Under the pieces are notes generated by a model. That model was not told where the DNA came from, ran no database searches, and worked only from the letters and a program-made list of their open reading frames with translations. A DNA stretch of 64,000 nucleotides from Deinococcales bacterium (lineage in GTDB: Bacteria; Deinococcota; Deinococci; Deinococcales; JAAFIG01): contig JAAFIG010000007.1 of the NCBI GenBank assembly GCA_013298595.1, positions 94,086-158,085 of the forward strand, read 5' to 3'. Below are positions 8,752 to 16,750 of this stretch, one piece after another; the first letter of the stretch is position 1, and the number at the start of each line of letters is the position of its first letter. Made by a program: the position numbers and the translations under genes.

Positions 8752-8862
8752 GTTCTCGAGAACGAAGGGCAGAGGAAGGAAACAGGAGGAAGGCAAAGAA
8801 CCTTTTTTCGTCTTTCATCTTTATTCTTTTATACTTTATCCCTTATCCCGTCGGAGGCGATT
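8752..8862 (+). other. accD-accA spacer with purine tract then pyrimidine tract
   Basis: The spacer starts with the 12-base palindrome GTTCTCGAGAAC (8752-8763). About 40 bases of almost pure purine (GAAGGGCAGAGGAAGGAAAC and on) follow, then about 45 bases rich in pyrimidine. The accA ribosome-binding site CGGAGGCG is just before 8863. The tracts are not simple inverted copies of each other. Confidence 0.6.
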
Positions 8863-9819
8863 ATGCCCGCCCTTGAATTTGAAAAACCCATCGCTGATTT
8901 AGAAACCCGAATCGAAGAACTCAAAGCCTACGGCAGCAGCAGCAATGTGGACATGACCGAAGAACTGGCTTTGCTCGAGAAACGCCTTGAGCGGTTGCGC
9001 TCGGAAACCTACGATAAACTGACGCGTTGGCAACGCGTACAATTGGCTCGAGCACCTGGTCGTCCGACGGCTTTAGATTACATTGGCAAGGTTTTTACCG
9101 ATTACCAAGAATTGCATGGCGACCGAGCTTACGGCGAAGATGCTGCCATTGTTGGTGGTTTAGCCCGCTTGGATGGTCAGGCAGTGGTAATTATTGGGCA
9201 GCAAAAAGGACGCGATACCAAAGAAAATATTGCGCGGAACTTTGGCATGGCTCATCCCGAAGGTTTTCGCAAAGCCATGCGCCTAATGGATTTAGCCGAT
9301 AAATTCGGTTTACCGTTAATTACATTGGTGGATACCCCCGGTGCTTACCCCGGCATTGCTGCCGAGGAACGCGGACAGGCTTGGTTAATTGCCCAGAGTA
9401 TTCAAAAAATGACTCGGCTACGCATTCCAGTGATTAGCGTTGTCATCGGCGAAGGCGGCAGTGGTGGTGCACTCGCCATCGCTGTTGGCAACCGAGTCCT
9501 AATTCTCGAGAATGCCGTGTACAGCGTTATCAGCCCAGAATCGTGTGCCGCCATAGTTTGGCGTGATGCCAAAGAAGCTGCCAAAGCCGCCGAAGCCTTG
9601 CGATTAACCGCCAAGGATTTAGCCGAATTTGATATTGTAGATGAGATTATCCCAGAACCCAAAGGTGGAGCACACAACGACCCCGCTGGCTCGAGTGACG
9701 AACTGAAAAAAGCGTTGTTAAAACATCTAGCCCAAATGCACGGCATGGATAAACCCGCCTTACTGGCATCTCGAGCTGAGCGTTTTCGTAAACTCGGTGT
9801 ATTTGAAGAAATTGCTTAG
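8863..9819 (+). CDS. accA: Acetyl-CoA carboxylase carboxyltransferase subunit alpha
   Basis: The 318-residue protein pairs with AccD. It has the N-terminal helical region (FEKPIADLETRIEELKA), GRPTALDYI, VDTPGAYPGIAAEERGQA and GEGGSGGALAIAVGN, all diagnostic of AccA. The length is normal. CGGAGGCG lies seven bases before the ATG. It probably shares a transcript with accD. Confidence 0.97.
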   Translation: MPALEFEKPIADLETRIEELKAYGSSSNVDMTEELALLEKRLERLRSETYDKLTRWQRVQLARAPGRPTALDYIGKVFTDYQELHGDRAYGEDAAIVGGLARLDGQAVVIIGQQKGRDTKENIARNFGMAHPEGFRKAMRLMDLADKFGLPLITLVDTPGAYPGIAAEERGQAWLIAQSIQKMTRLRIPVISVVIGEGGSGGALAIAVGNRVLILENAVYSVISPESCAAIVWRDAKEAAKAAEALRLTAKDLAEFDIVDEIIPEPKGGAHNDPAGSSDELKKALLKHLAQMHGMDKPALLASRAERFRKLGVFEEIA

Positions 9820-9856
9820 TGTTTCGCACCTTGGATTTTTGTACTAGGATACCTGT

Positions 9857-10351
9857 ATGACTTGGCGTGAAGTGATTGAAAATCCTGCACTAACGAATTT
9901 GCCATTCAAAATCGAAACCAACGAGTATGGGCAGGTGGTTATGAGTCCAGCGAAGGCTGTACATGGCTTATTCCAAGGTGTGATTCAAAATTTGTTGAAC
10001 TTGTCATTCAGCGCAGGTCAAACCATGCCTGAAGCACCCATCGAAACCCGTAAAGGTGTCAAAGTTGCTGATGTTGCATGGTTATCCTTCGATTTTCTCG
10101 AGCGTCACATCGAAGAAGACGCTTTTTCAGCAGCTCCTGAATTATGTATCGAAGTGATCTCACTAACCAATACTCAAAAAGAAATCCTTGAGAAATGTGC
10201 ATTGTATTTAGAAGCAGGCGCACTCGAGGTTTGGACTTGCGATCTCAAAGGACAAATTCGGTTCTTTGACAACTCAGGCGAACTAAGCGTGAGTACATTG
10301 GCGCCACGTTTTCCTAAGCAAATCAGTATCATTAGCCAAAAAGCCTCTTGA
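9857..10351 (+). CDS. Uma2 family (DUF820) endonuclease-like protein
   Basis: This 164-residue protein has a PD-(D/E)XK-like core. PELCIEVISLTNTQKEILEK and YLEAGALEVWTCDLKG match the Uma2 pattern common in cyanobacteria, Chloroflexota and Deinococcota. The biochemical role of the family is unproven. It follows accA by 37 bases with no terminator visible. AGGATACCTGT precedes the ATG and is a weak ribosome-binding site. Confidence 0.85.
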   Translation: MTWREVIENPALTNLPFKIETNEYGQVVMSPAKAVHGLFQGVIQNLLNLSFSAGQTMPEAPIETRKGVKVADVAWLSFDFLERHIEEDAFSAAPELCIEVISLTNTQKEILEKCALYLEAGALEVWTCDLKGQIRFFDNSGELSVSTLAPRFPKQISIISQKAS

Positions 10352-10484
10352 GAAAACCCGACTGAGGTGCTAGTGTCTTGAAGCTAATGATAGGACGCAT
10401 GGCTGCTGGACTATCAAAAGTTTTGTTGCGCTCCGTCGCGCAGCACCTCGAGCATCAATCACTCGTGTAGGAGAGTAAAAGCAA

Positions 10485-10736
10485 ATGGTCAAAATTCGTT
10501 TAACTCGTTTGGGTAACACCCACAACCCGCATTACCGCCTTGTCGTGGTCGATGCAAAGCACAAACGCGACGGTGGATACATCGAAAACCTTGGTCATTA
10601 CGACCCACGTAAAACCACTGAAAACTACTTGAGTGTAGACATCGAACGTGCCAAGTACTGGCTTGGTGTTGGCGCTCAAGCCAGCGATACCGCTCGTCGT
10701 ATCATGAAACAAGCAGGCGTTTACAAAACCGCATAA
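10485..10736 (+). CDS. rpsP: 30S ribosomal protein S16
   Basis: The 83-residue protein begins [20 protein letters not shown] and contains [12 protein letters not shown], both diagnostic of S16. TAGGAGAG is eleven bases before the ATG. It is first of the rpsP-KH-rimM-trmD cluster, the common arrangement for ribosome assembly genes. A strong hairpin terminator follows directly. Confidence 0.98.
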   Translation: MVKIRLTRLGNTHNPHYRLVVVDAKHKRDGGYIENLGHYDPRKTTENYLSVDIERAKYWLGVGAQASDTARRIMKQAGVYKTA

Positions 10737-10752
10737 CCTTGTGTCACATCAA

Positions 10753-10778
10753 CCCCTCGAGAATCTCGAGGGGTTTTT
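10753..10778 (+). terminator. Intrinsic terminator or attenuator after rpsP, made of CTCGAG
   Basis: CCCCTCGAG (10753-10761) and CTCGAGGGG (10765-10773) form a perfect 9-bp stem with loop AAT, followed by TTTTT. It separates rpsP from the KH gene 35 bases downstream. It may therefore lower transcription of the assembly genes relative to S16. Confidence 0.9.
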
Positions 10779-10812
10779 CTATTCCTTGAAATTTAATGAT
10801 AAACTACCTTTT

Positions 10813-11049
10813 ATGACAAAAGAACTCGTGGCATACCTTGCCAGCAAAGTTGTAGACAACGCCGAAGCGGTGAAAGTCGAAGCTAACGGCGACAACTACA
10901 TTATTCATTGCGCCGCAGGCGAAGAAGGACGTGTTATTGGTCGTCAAGGACGCGTTATCCAAGCCATTCGTACCATTGCCCGAGCCGCCGCAGGACCTCG
11001 AGAACGTGTGCAAGTGGATGTGGCTGGAGCCTCGAGCAAACCAGAATGA
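10813..11049 (+). CDS. KH-domain RNA-binding protein
   Basis: The 78-residue protein MTKELVAYLASKVVDNAEAV has the KH motif GRVIGRQGRVIQAIRTIARA, where GRQG is the RNA-contacting loop. This is the KhpA/YlqC family, encoded between rpsP and rimM in many bacteria and linked to small-RNA and ribosome function. A frame from GTG 10741 is open but would include the terminator, so ATG 10813 is used. The stop overlaps the rimM start as ATGA. Confidence 0.93.
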   Translation: MTKELVAYLASKVVDNAEAVKVEANGDNYIIHCAAGEEGRVIGRQGRVIQAIRTIARAAAGPRERVQVDVAGASSKPE

Positions 11050-11555
11050 ACCCAGAAATACCAGAACAACCTACCGATCTGGTCTCGATTGGTAAACTCA
11101 CCCAAGCCTTTGGACGCGACGGCGCGATTAAACTCCGCACCAGTGGCGACCCAACCCATTTACGGGGCATCAAACAAGTCTGGGTCGAAAATAAAGGCTG
11201 GTTAGCAGTTCGCAAACTCGAGATTCACAATGCCGTCACCATTATTAAACTTGGCGAGATTTATCACCGCCCACAAACCGATGAATTTCGCGGACTCGAG
11301 GTTTTTGCGGCAAAAGAAGCGATTAAACTTCCCACAGGCGTGCATTTTTACCACGACCTGATTGGTTTACCTGTGGTTGCCCCAGATGGCTCGAGTTTAG
11401 GGGTCTTAAAAAGCATTATGGATTCAGGTTTTGCCGATATTCTCGTGGTCAAATACCAAAACAAAGAAGTGCTGGTGCCATTACAAGCACCATATGTTCG
11501 TATTCTCGAGAACAGTATCGAAATTGAACCAATTACAGGTTTATTCGATAGCTAA
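11046..11555 (+). CDS. rimM: Ribosome maturation factor RimM
   Basis: The 169-residue protein starts MNPEIPEQPTDLVSIGKLTQ. GKLTQAFGRDGAIKLRTSGD, FRGLEVFAAKEAI and the C-terminal PRC-barrel (YHDLIGLPVVAPDGSSLG, KEVLVPLQAPYVR) identify it. RimM binds S19 during assembly of the 30S head. It overlaps the KH gene by four bases and is separated from trmD by 266 bases that hold REP elements. Confidence 0.95.
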   Translation: MNPEIPEQPTDLVSIGKLTQAFGRDGAIKLRTSGDPTHLRGIKQVWVENKGWLAVRKLEIHNAVTIIKLGEIYHRPQTDEFRGLEVFAAKEAIKLPTGVHFYHDLIGLPVVAPDGSSLGVLKSIMDSGFADILVVKYQNKEVLVPLQAPYVRILENSIEIEPITGLFDS

Positions 11556-11594
11556 GTTTTGCGCTACACTAACCTATAATTCAAGTAAACTTTT

Positions 11595-11673
11595 TTGGTT
11601 GAACAATGCAGGAAACAACACTATGAATACTGGATATGGCGTAAAAACGTTGGCGGACAAGCCAGTGCAGATT
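11595..11673 (+). pseudogene. Possible decayed small ORF ahead of a REP pair
   Basis: In the rimM-trmD spacer a frame reads QHYEYWIWRKNVGGQASADW and then runs into REP sequence. The GGxASADW pattern resembles short DUF2934-like proteins. It has no good start, and its continuation is only REP translation. I regard it as a remnant at best. Confidence 0.25.
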
Positions 11674-11698
11674 GGGCGAACATGAAGTTCGCCCCTAC
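11674..11698. repeat. REP-like palindrome (first of a facing pair)
   Basis: The element runs GGGCGAAC-ATGAA-GTTCGCCC followed by CTAC. It has the same core as the elements near the left edge and faces the copy at 11716-11740. Confidence 0.8.
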
Positions 11699-11715
11699 GT
11701 TAAAAATTGTTTCTT

Positions 11716-11740
11716 GTAGGGGCGATCCTTGTGATCGCCC
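11716..11740. repeat. REP-like palindrome (second of a facing pair)
   Basis: The element reads GTAGGGGCGATC-CTTGT-GATCGCCC. It is oriented opposite to 11674-11698, giving a BIME-like pair 17 bases apart between rimM and trmD. The pair could stabilise or end the upstream transcript. Confidence 0.85.
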
Positions 11741-11821
11741 TGCACAAAAGCTAAACGTTCAATCGTGCCGATCAACGAGTTTGCCGACTTTGCTTGTCAA
11801 AGAGGGTTTTGAGTTACTGCC

Positions 11822-12601
11822 ATGAAATTTAGTCTGCTGACCTTGTTCCCGCAATTACTGATCCCTTGGACTCAAGAAGCCATTCTCGGCAAAGCCATTG
11901 AAAAAGGTTTACTCGAGGTGGATATCCGCGATATTCGTGATGTCACAACCGATAAGCATCGCACAGTGGATGACTCACCTTATGGTGGTGGTGCTGGGAT
12001 GGTTTTGCGGGTGGATGTGCTTGCGAAAGCACTCGAGGGTGTAGAAGCTGATGAGATTATTCTGCTTTCACCAGCAGGGCAGCGGTTTGATCAGAAAATG
12101 GCGGAGGAACTCTCGAGTAAGCAGCATATTGCGGTGCTGTGTGGGCGGTACGAGGGTTTTGATGCTCGAGTTGAACAATTGGTCACTCGAGAAGTCAGCC
12201 TTGGTGATTTTGTGATGATGGGTGGTGAAGCCGCTGCTGCTTGTCTGCTCGAGGCGGTTACTCGTTTAATTCCTGGGGTGCTAGGCGATGCTGCTTCGCA
12301 TCAGGAGGACAGTTTCTCGAGTGGCATTCTTGATTACCCAGAGTTCACGCGTCCGCTCGAGTGGCAAGGCAGGAGCGTTCCTGAGGTGCTGCGTGGTGGT
12401 AACCATGCAGCCATTGCGCGTTGGCGTAGACTCGAGGCACTCAGACGCACCTTGGCGCGTCGTCCAGATTTAATTCCAGCAGGTTTACGTGCCGATGATG
12501 CGGCATTGCTACTTGAGCTTGGTGTTTCGGAAGTGCAAGTGAGCCTTTGGGGTTTGGCTTTGCCGAAAAAGAAACGTCAACGATCTGTGAAAATAGCGTA
12601 A
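11822..12601 (+). CDS. trmD: tRNA (guanine-N1)-methyltransferase
   Basis: The 259-residue SPOUT enzyme methylates G37 of tRNAs with S-adenosylmethionine. [27 protein letters not shown] and the knot segment [20 protein letters not shown] are diagnostic. The ATG lies 266 bases after rimM with no strong ribosome-binding site visible. No terminator follows before the RNA ligase gene. Confidence 0.97.
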   Translation: MKFSLLTLFPQLLIPWTQEAILGKAIEKGLLEVDIRDIRDVTTDKHRTVDDSPYGGGAGMVLRVDVLAKALEGVEADEIILLSPAGQRFDQKMAEELSSKQHIAVLCGRYEGFDARVEQLVTREVSLGDFVMMGGEAAAACLLEAVTRLIPGVLGDAASHQEDSFSSGILDYPEFTRPLEWQGRSVPEVLRGGNHAAIARWRRLEALRRTLARRPDLIPAGLRADDAALLLELGVSEVQVSLWGLALPKKKRQRSVKIA

Positions 12602-12665
12602 GCCACTCAGCCGATTTGGCTAGGGTTCTCTCGAGTTAAGCTGATGCCGAAAGCGAGAGGGTTGT

Positions 12666-13700
12666 ATGGCACAACGAATGGTCGTTAAAGCACTGGCAAA
12701 ATTATTTCCGCATATGGGTGCGGAACGGCTTGAGCTGTGCAAAGTCGGTCCGTTTCAATTGGTGGTGCAAAAAGGTTTGTATAGCGAAGGTGATGTGATT
12801 ATTGTTGCCCCTGAAAAATCTTTATTGCCGCCTCATTTAGCAGCTCGGTATGTCAATGCGGATACGGGTATTTCGTATTTGCATGGCGAAGAAAAAAACA
12901 GGGTTGGTGTGATTCGTTTGCGTGGTGAAATCTCACAAGGTGTGATTATTCCCAATACGGGTTTTGAAGATTTACCTTTCGATGAGGATATTTCTCAAGC
13001 CTTAGGCATTACATTTTACGAAGCGCCGATTCCGTCGCATTTAGCAGGTGAAGTCGAGAATTTAGCCGCTAAAACCACAGCTTTATTTACCAACCACGAT
13101 GTTGAACAATTTGGTATTTACCAAAACGAATTTATTAGCGGCGAAGAAGTGCTTATCACCGAAAAAATTCATGGTTCACAAGGTGTCTACTACCGCAATG
13201 CCAACCTCGAGTGGGTTGTGACTTCCAAAGGCTTAGCGCAAAAAGGGTTGGGTTTACTTGAGAGTGCAGGTAACACGTACTGGCAAGCAGCCCATAACGC
13301 TGGTTTGCTCGAAGCGATCAACCAAGTCTTTGCCGATGGCGAAGTGCAAGTGTTTGCTGAGGTTTTGCCAGTACAAAAAGGGTTTTCTTATGGTTTTCAA
13401 AAACCGGGTTTGAAAATTTTTAAACTTATTCGTAATGGCGAAATTCTCGAGTACGATGCATTGCCAACGTGGTGCAAAGACAACTTTGTGCCTATTTTGT
13501 ATCGTGGCGCTTTTGAACTCGAGAAAATCCTGCCACTCAAAGACGGACTCGAGACTGTTTCGGGCAAGGGTTTACACATTCGTGAAGGGGTGGTGCTGAC
13601 CCCAGCTAAACCACGTTTGAACGCCGATCATCACGATTTAGCGGTTAAATTGATTTCCGAGAAGTATGCCAAAAAAGAAACTGGCGACGAACTTAGTTAA
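12666..13700 (+). CDS. RNA ligase of the DraRnl (Rnl5) type
   Basis: The 344-residue protein has an N-terminal OB-like domain (residues 1-120) and a C-terminal nucleotidyltransferase domain. Motif I is EKIHGS with Lys167 as the AMP acceptor, motif IV is REGVVL and motif V is LAVKLIS. Length and domain order match the Deinococcus radiodurans RNA ligase, which has 342 residues, its catalytic lysine near 165, and seals 3'-OH/5'-phosphate nicks in duplexes with an RNA 3' end. The biological role is probably RNA or ribonucleotide-containing DNA repair. It converges on the next gene with an 8-base overlap of the coding ends. Confidence 0.9.
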   Translation: MAQRMVVKALAKLFPHMGAERLELCKVGPFQLVVQKGLYSEGDVIIVAPEKSLLPPHLAARYVNADTGISYLHGEEKNRVGVIRLRGEISQGVIIPNTGFEDLPFDEDISQALGITFYEAPIPSHLAGEVENLAAKTTALFTNHDVEQFGIYQNEFISGEEVLITEKIHGSQGVYYRNANLEWVVTSKGLAQKGLGLLESAGNTYWQAAHNAGLLEAINQVFADGEVQVFAEVLPVQKGFSYGFQKPGLKIFKLIRNGEILEYDALPTWCKDNFVPILYRGAFELEKILPLKDGLETVSGKGLHIREGVVLTPAKPRLNADHHDLAVKLISEKYAKKETGDELS

Positions 13701-14226
13701 GTAAAGCCTTGATTTGCTTGGCACAAACCACTGCTTCGGTACTGGTGGTGTCCACAGTCAAATCGTAATCAATACCAATATGTACCAAATCAGCTTGCTG
13801 CACAGCCATACCAATGTTTCTATCACCTCGTAATTGCTCTCGAGCGGCAGCAACTTCGGCAGCGCAATACACACCAACCCATAGCACCTCGAGACCTTGC
13901 AGTGCTTCGCGCCAACGTTGTTGTGAAATAACACCACTCAGGAAACCATCGGTAATAATAATTTTTGCATTGGCTCTGCTCATGGCGGCAACACCTTGCA
14001 TCCAACATAATTCTAAGCGCGTAAATTCGTGGCTTAAACCAATTTGTCCATCGGTTTGAAACTCTATTCCTTGTTCAGAAGCAAACAAACGAGTTGGTAA
14101 CATAGCAATGAATGTATCCACACCCAAGGATAACCACGGTTCTGGTAGCAAATCTTGTAAACACGAAGCAATCGAAGTTTTACCAGAACTCGAACCACCA
14201 TTCAAAATAACAACTGTTGCCGACAT
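13693..14226 (-). CDS. Chloramphenicol phosphotransferase-like P-loop kinase
   Basis: The 177-residue protein from ATG 14226 starts MSATVVILNGGSSSGKTSIA, with Walker A at residues 10-17. WLSLGVDTFIAMLP, IITDGFLSG and VYCAAEVAAAREQLRGDRN follow the CPT family pattern, and the length equals that of the Streptomyces enzyme (178). Family members phosphorylate chloramphenicol or unknown small molecules. A longer frame to 14451 is open but antisense to the divergent gene at 14291. True antibiotic specificity cannot be read from the sequence. Confidence 0.82.
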   Translation of the reverse strand: MSATVVILNGGSSSGKTSIASCLQDLLPEPWLSLGVDTFIAMLPTRLFASEQGIEFQTDGQIGLSHEFTRLELCWMQGVAAMSRANAKIIITDGFLSGVISQQRWREALQGLEVLWVGVYCAAEVAAAREQLRGDRNIGMAVQQADLVHIGIDYDLTVDTTSTEAVVCAKQIKALLN

Positions 14227-14290
14227 ACCGTAGCCTAACAAATAACCAAAGACTGTTGAAGCCTCGAGTGTCTGGTGTATTGTGGCAGTT

Positions 14291-14539
14291 ATGAATCCTC
14301 CGACCCCAGCCGATTTTCTCAAAGCCTGCGCTATGCCAGTCAAAGGGGCGCGGGCATACGCTCGAGTTCGACTTGAAGCAGGGCTTGAACTTGCCTTTAT
14401 TCGCACCAATGGTCGGCGTAATGAACCACTCGAGGCTTGGTATATCACCAATGGTGCGGATACTTTGCGACTCGAGGAGAATCAAGTTGTGCCGCTGTTA
14501 AAACTGTGGGATGGCGCAGAGATCTCGACGATTCGTTAA
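14291..14539 (+). CDS. Small hypothetical protein
   Basis: The 82-residue protein starts at ATG 14291 (MNPPTPADFLKACAMPVKGA). A GTG at 14282 is an alternative start. It is divergent from the CPT-like gene by 64 bases, and its stop is four bases before the DUF3885 start, suggesting co-transcription. Residues 36-65 look like beta-strands (LELAFIRTNGRRNEPLEAWY). I do not recognise a family. Confidence 0.6.
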   Translation: MNPPTPADFLKACAMPVKGARAYARVRLEAGLELAFIRTNGRRNEPLEAWYITNGADTLRLEENQVVPLLKLWDGAEISTIR

Positions 14540-14543
14540 AACA

Positions 14544-15176
14544 ATGACCATTCGTCAGCGTATCGAAACACAATTTGCTGGTTTAGCGTTTGCACGCCCA
14601 TTGTTTTATCAGTACCCAATAGGCTTGCGTTTTGAGTTGTCAGCTGGTGAAAGTGTGCTCGAGCAATTCTTAACAGCGTTGCGTAAAGCCAAAGAAATTT
14701 GCAACGAAGTCTTTGCCAACACCGAAAATATCACGGTGTGTTTACGGGTTTATACTTGGCATGAACACAATCAATTCTCGTACCGAGACACCTTACAAAA
14801 ACTCAAAACCGCAGGAGTTATCATTCCCAAGCAACACGAAATTTGGCTCGAGCCTTTAAATAGCCAAGATTGGTTTGATAATACCGTCCCCATGTGGTGG
14901 CTAAATCTGGCATTTGAACTCCCGAAAAAACAATTGCAGAATTTACTTTGGTGCGCTTTGGCTCGAGATTTTACGGCAATTCAACCCAATCCTGGTTGCC
15001 TGATTTACTTATTTAACTTGCCAAGTGATCTGATGGTCTGGGCATACGATGACCGAGGTATGGATGTGGTCGGTGCAAATAAACAAGCCCTAGGCGCGTT
15101 GTACCAGAAATTCTTCAGCTATTTACTCGAGTACGACCGAGCTAAGATGGATGCAAATTTTGCATCAGGGTTTTAG
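14544..15176 (+). CDS. DUF3885 domain protein
   Basis: The 210-residue protein from ATG 14544 ends with YDDRGMDVVGANKQALGALY and YLLEYDRAKMD, the C-terminal signature of DUF3885. Its function is unknown. It is four bases downstream of the small gene at 14291 and convergent with the EEP gene, whose coding end it overlaps by 12 bases. Confidence 0.8.
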   Translation: MTIRQRIETQFAGLAFARPLFYQYPIGLRFELSAGESVLEQFLTALRKAKEICNEVFANTENITVCLRVYTWHEHNQFSYRDTLQKLKTAGVIIPKQHEIWLEPLNSQDWFDNTVPMWWLNLAFELPKKQLQNLLWCALARDFTAIQPNPGCLIYLFNLPSDLMVWAYDDRGMDVVGANKQALGALYQKFFSYLLEYDRAKMDANFASGF

Positions 15177-16100
15177 CACTAAATCAGCAATCATTGGGCG
15201 ATGATCCGATGCTCGAGTATCAGGAACAAACGCGTTTGAAACAGGTAAATTTGTGAACACATAATCTATGCGAAGCAATGCTAAATCCGAGCGATACGAA
15301 AAACCAAAACCATTTCCTACCACAGCGAAGGCATCGGTGAGCACACTCGAGAAAGCCTTGTATAAACTGCCTCGAGGTGGTGTATTGAAATCTCCACAGA
15401 GAATAACTGGTTCGGTACTTTGCCTTATACGCTCGAGTAAGGCGTTGGTAATCTCCCAACGATACCCCGAAAACCGTGAAACTCGAGCCTCCATGCTATC
15501 TTTGGCATTACGCCCCTGAATGTTCAGCGTTAGAAAATGCACGTTCAGCACCCGCAAACGCTGCCCTCGAATCTCGAGAATATGCTCCGCCCAAACCCGT
15601 TTAGAATTGGGTACTCGAAAGGTTTTTGTTTCGAGAATGGGGTACTTGGAAAACAGCGTTAACTCATCGGTGTTAGCAGTTTGATAGGTTGGTAATTGCT
15701 TTTTTAATCTGTCATACAAACCTTCTAAGTCACGCGATTCTTGCAGGCAAATAACATCGGCATTTAAGGATTGCAAATATCTTGCAGCGTCCGAAGCACC
15801 ACGGATGTTGTACGAGACAACTCGAATATTTTCGGCATTGCTGGCTCGAGGTAGATTAATTTTGAAGCCCATAAAAGCAAACAGTACTAAGCCAATCGAA
15901 CAAATATTGATTGCACTAGCTCGAGCATCACGGCAAAAAGCTGTCCAGACTAAAAGCAGCATTGGTAGCAGTAGCAAACCATGCTGTGGGATATACGCCA
16001 GCACAGTCAGCCACCAGATTTGTTCCGCAAGGCTTTCAGAAAGCAAAAACCAAAGCATACAACAACCAAGAACAACACTCGAGACGATCAAACGACGCAT
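15165..16100 (-). CDS. Membrane-anchored endonuclease/exonuclease/phosphatase (EEP) family protein
   Basis: The 311-residue protein has about three N-terminal membrane segments (residues 4-85). The EEP domain follows with VVSYNIRG, DVICLQESRD, LNVHF, ILCGDFNTPP, IDYVF and SDHRPMIADL, so the catalytic Asn, Glu, Asp and His positions are present. The domain should face outside the cell, so a phosphodiesterase acting on extracellular nucleic acid or lipid is likely. Substrate unknown. Confidence 0.87.
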   Translation of the reverse strand: MRRLIVSSVVLGCCMLWFLLSESLAEQIWWLTVLAYIPQHGLLLLPMLLLVWTAFCRDARASAINICSIGLVLFAFMGFKINLPRASNAENIRVVSYNIRGASDAARYLQSLNADVICLQESRDLEGLYDRLKKQLPTYQTANTDELTLFSKYPILETKTFRVPNSKRVWAEHILEIRGQRLRVLNVHFLTLNIQGRNAKDSMEARVSRFSGYRWEITNALLERIRQSTEPVILCGDFNTPPRGSLYKAFSSVLTDAFAVVGNGFGFSYRSDLALLRIDYVFTNLPVSNAFVPDTRASDHRPMIADLVLKP

Positions 16101-16135
16101 GGTTTTATCATCTCAAACTCGAGATGAGCGCAAAC

Positions 16136-16735
16136 TCACTTTTTATATGCCATACCTGTTAATAACAACTCGAGCAGCCCTTCAAGCCGAGCAGTTTGGA
16201 CTTGTGCTGCGTTCTCAAGAACCAATTGTGGGTGATGAAACATCAGTGTGGCAGTGAATAAAGTTTGTGCCAGTATTTCAGGCGAATTCGTTTGCCATTC
16301 GCCTAATTGCATACCTGCTTTGATTATACTCACCAGTTGCTGTGTGGTGGTTTGTAAATGCTTTTTAACAAAAGGTTTTGCCTTGGCTGCCGAGTAATTA
16401 AAAGCGGAATACAACTCGGGGTCGTTCAGAACTTTTTGGCGTTTTAAGTTGTGCAGTGTTAAAAACCATTGTTTTAATTTGACTCGAGGTGTTTTCTTTG
16501 AGTTAGTGATGGTCTCGAGTGCCATGTCTATATGATCTAACCAACGCTCAGAAACCGCATCCATGAGTGCGTCTTTATCGGCAAAAATTCGGTACAACAT
16601 GGCGTGGTTGACACCGACACTTTTAGCCACATCCACCAAACGTGTTTTTTCGATACCAAATCGTCGGATAGTGCTTTCAGTAGCATCCAATACCGTGATG
16701 CGTAATTCTTCTTGGCTTAAACCAGTGCGTGGCAT
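16136..16735 (-). CDS. TetR family transcriptional regulator
   Basis: This 199-residue protein has an N-terminal helix-turn-helix (TRLVDVAKSVGVNHAMLYRIFADKD, split over residues 32-56) and a ligand-binding C-terminal half. It lies 15 bases downstream of the aldo/keto reductase gene on the same strand and is very likely co-transcribed with it. The palindrome at 17760-17790 in front of that gene is its probable operator, making the pair autoregulated. Confidence 0.9.
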   Translation of the reverse strand: MPRTGLSQEELRITVLDATESTIRRFGIEKTRLVDVAKSVGVNHAMLYRIFADKDALMDAVSERWLDHIDMALETITNSKKTPRVKLKQWFLTLHNLKRQKVLNDPELYSAFNYSAAKAKPFVKKHLQTTTQQLVSIIKAGMQLGEWQTNSPEILAQTLFTATLMFHHPQLVLENAAQVQTARLEGLLELLLTGMAYKK

Positions 16736-16750
16736 TACAAAAGACTACGT

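Noticed and set aside
10741-10812. Upstream GTG start for the KH protein
   Set aside because: It would place the rpsP terminator inside the coding sequence; the family starts at MTKELV.
11595-11825. Complete 76-residue gene between rimM and trmD
   Set aside because: Two thirds of it is REP translation and no ribosome-binding site is visible; only a possible remnant is reported.
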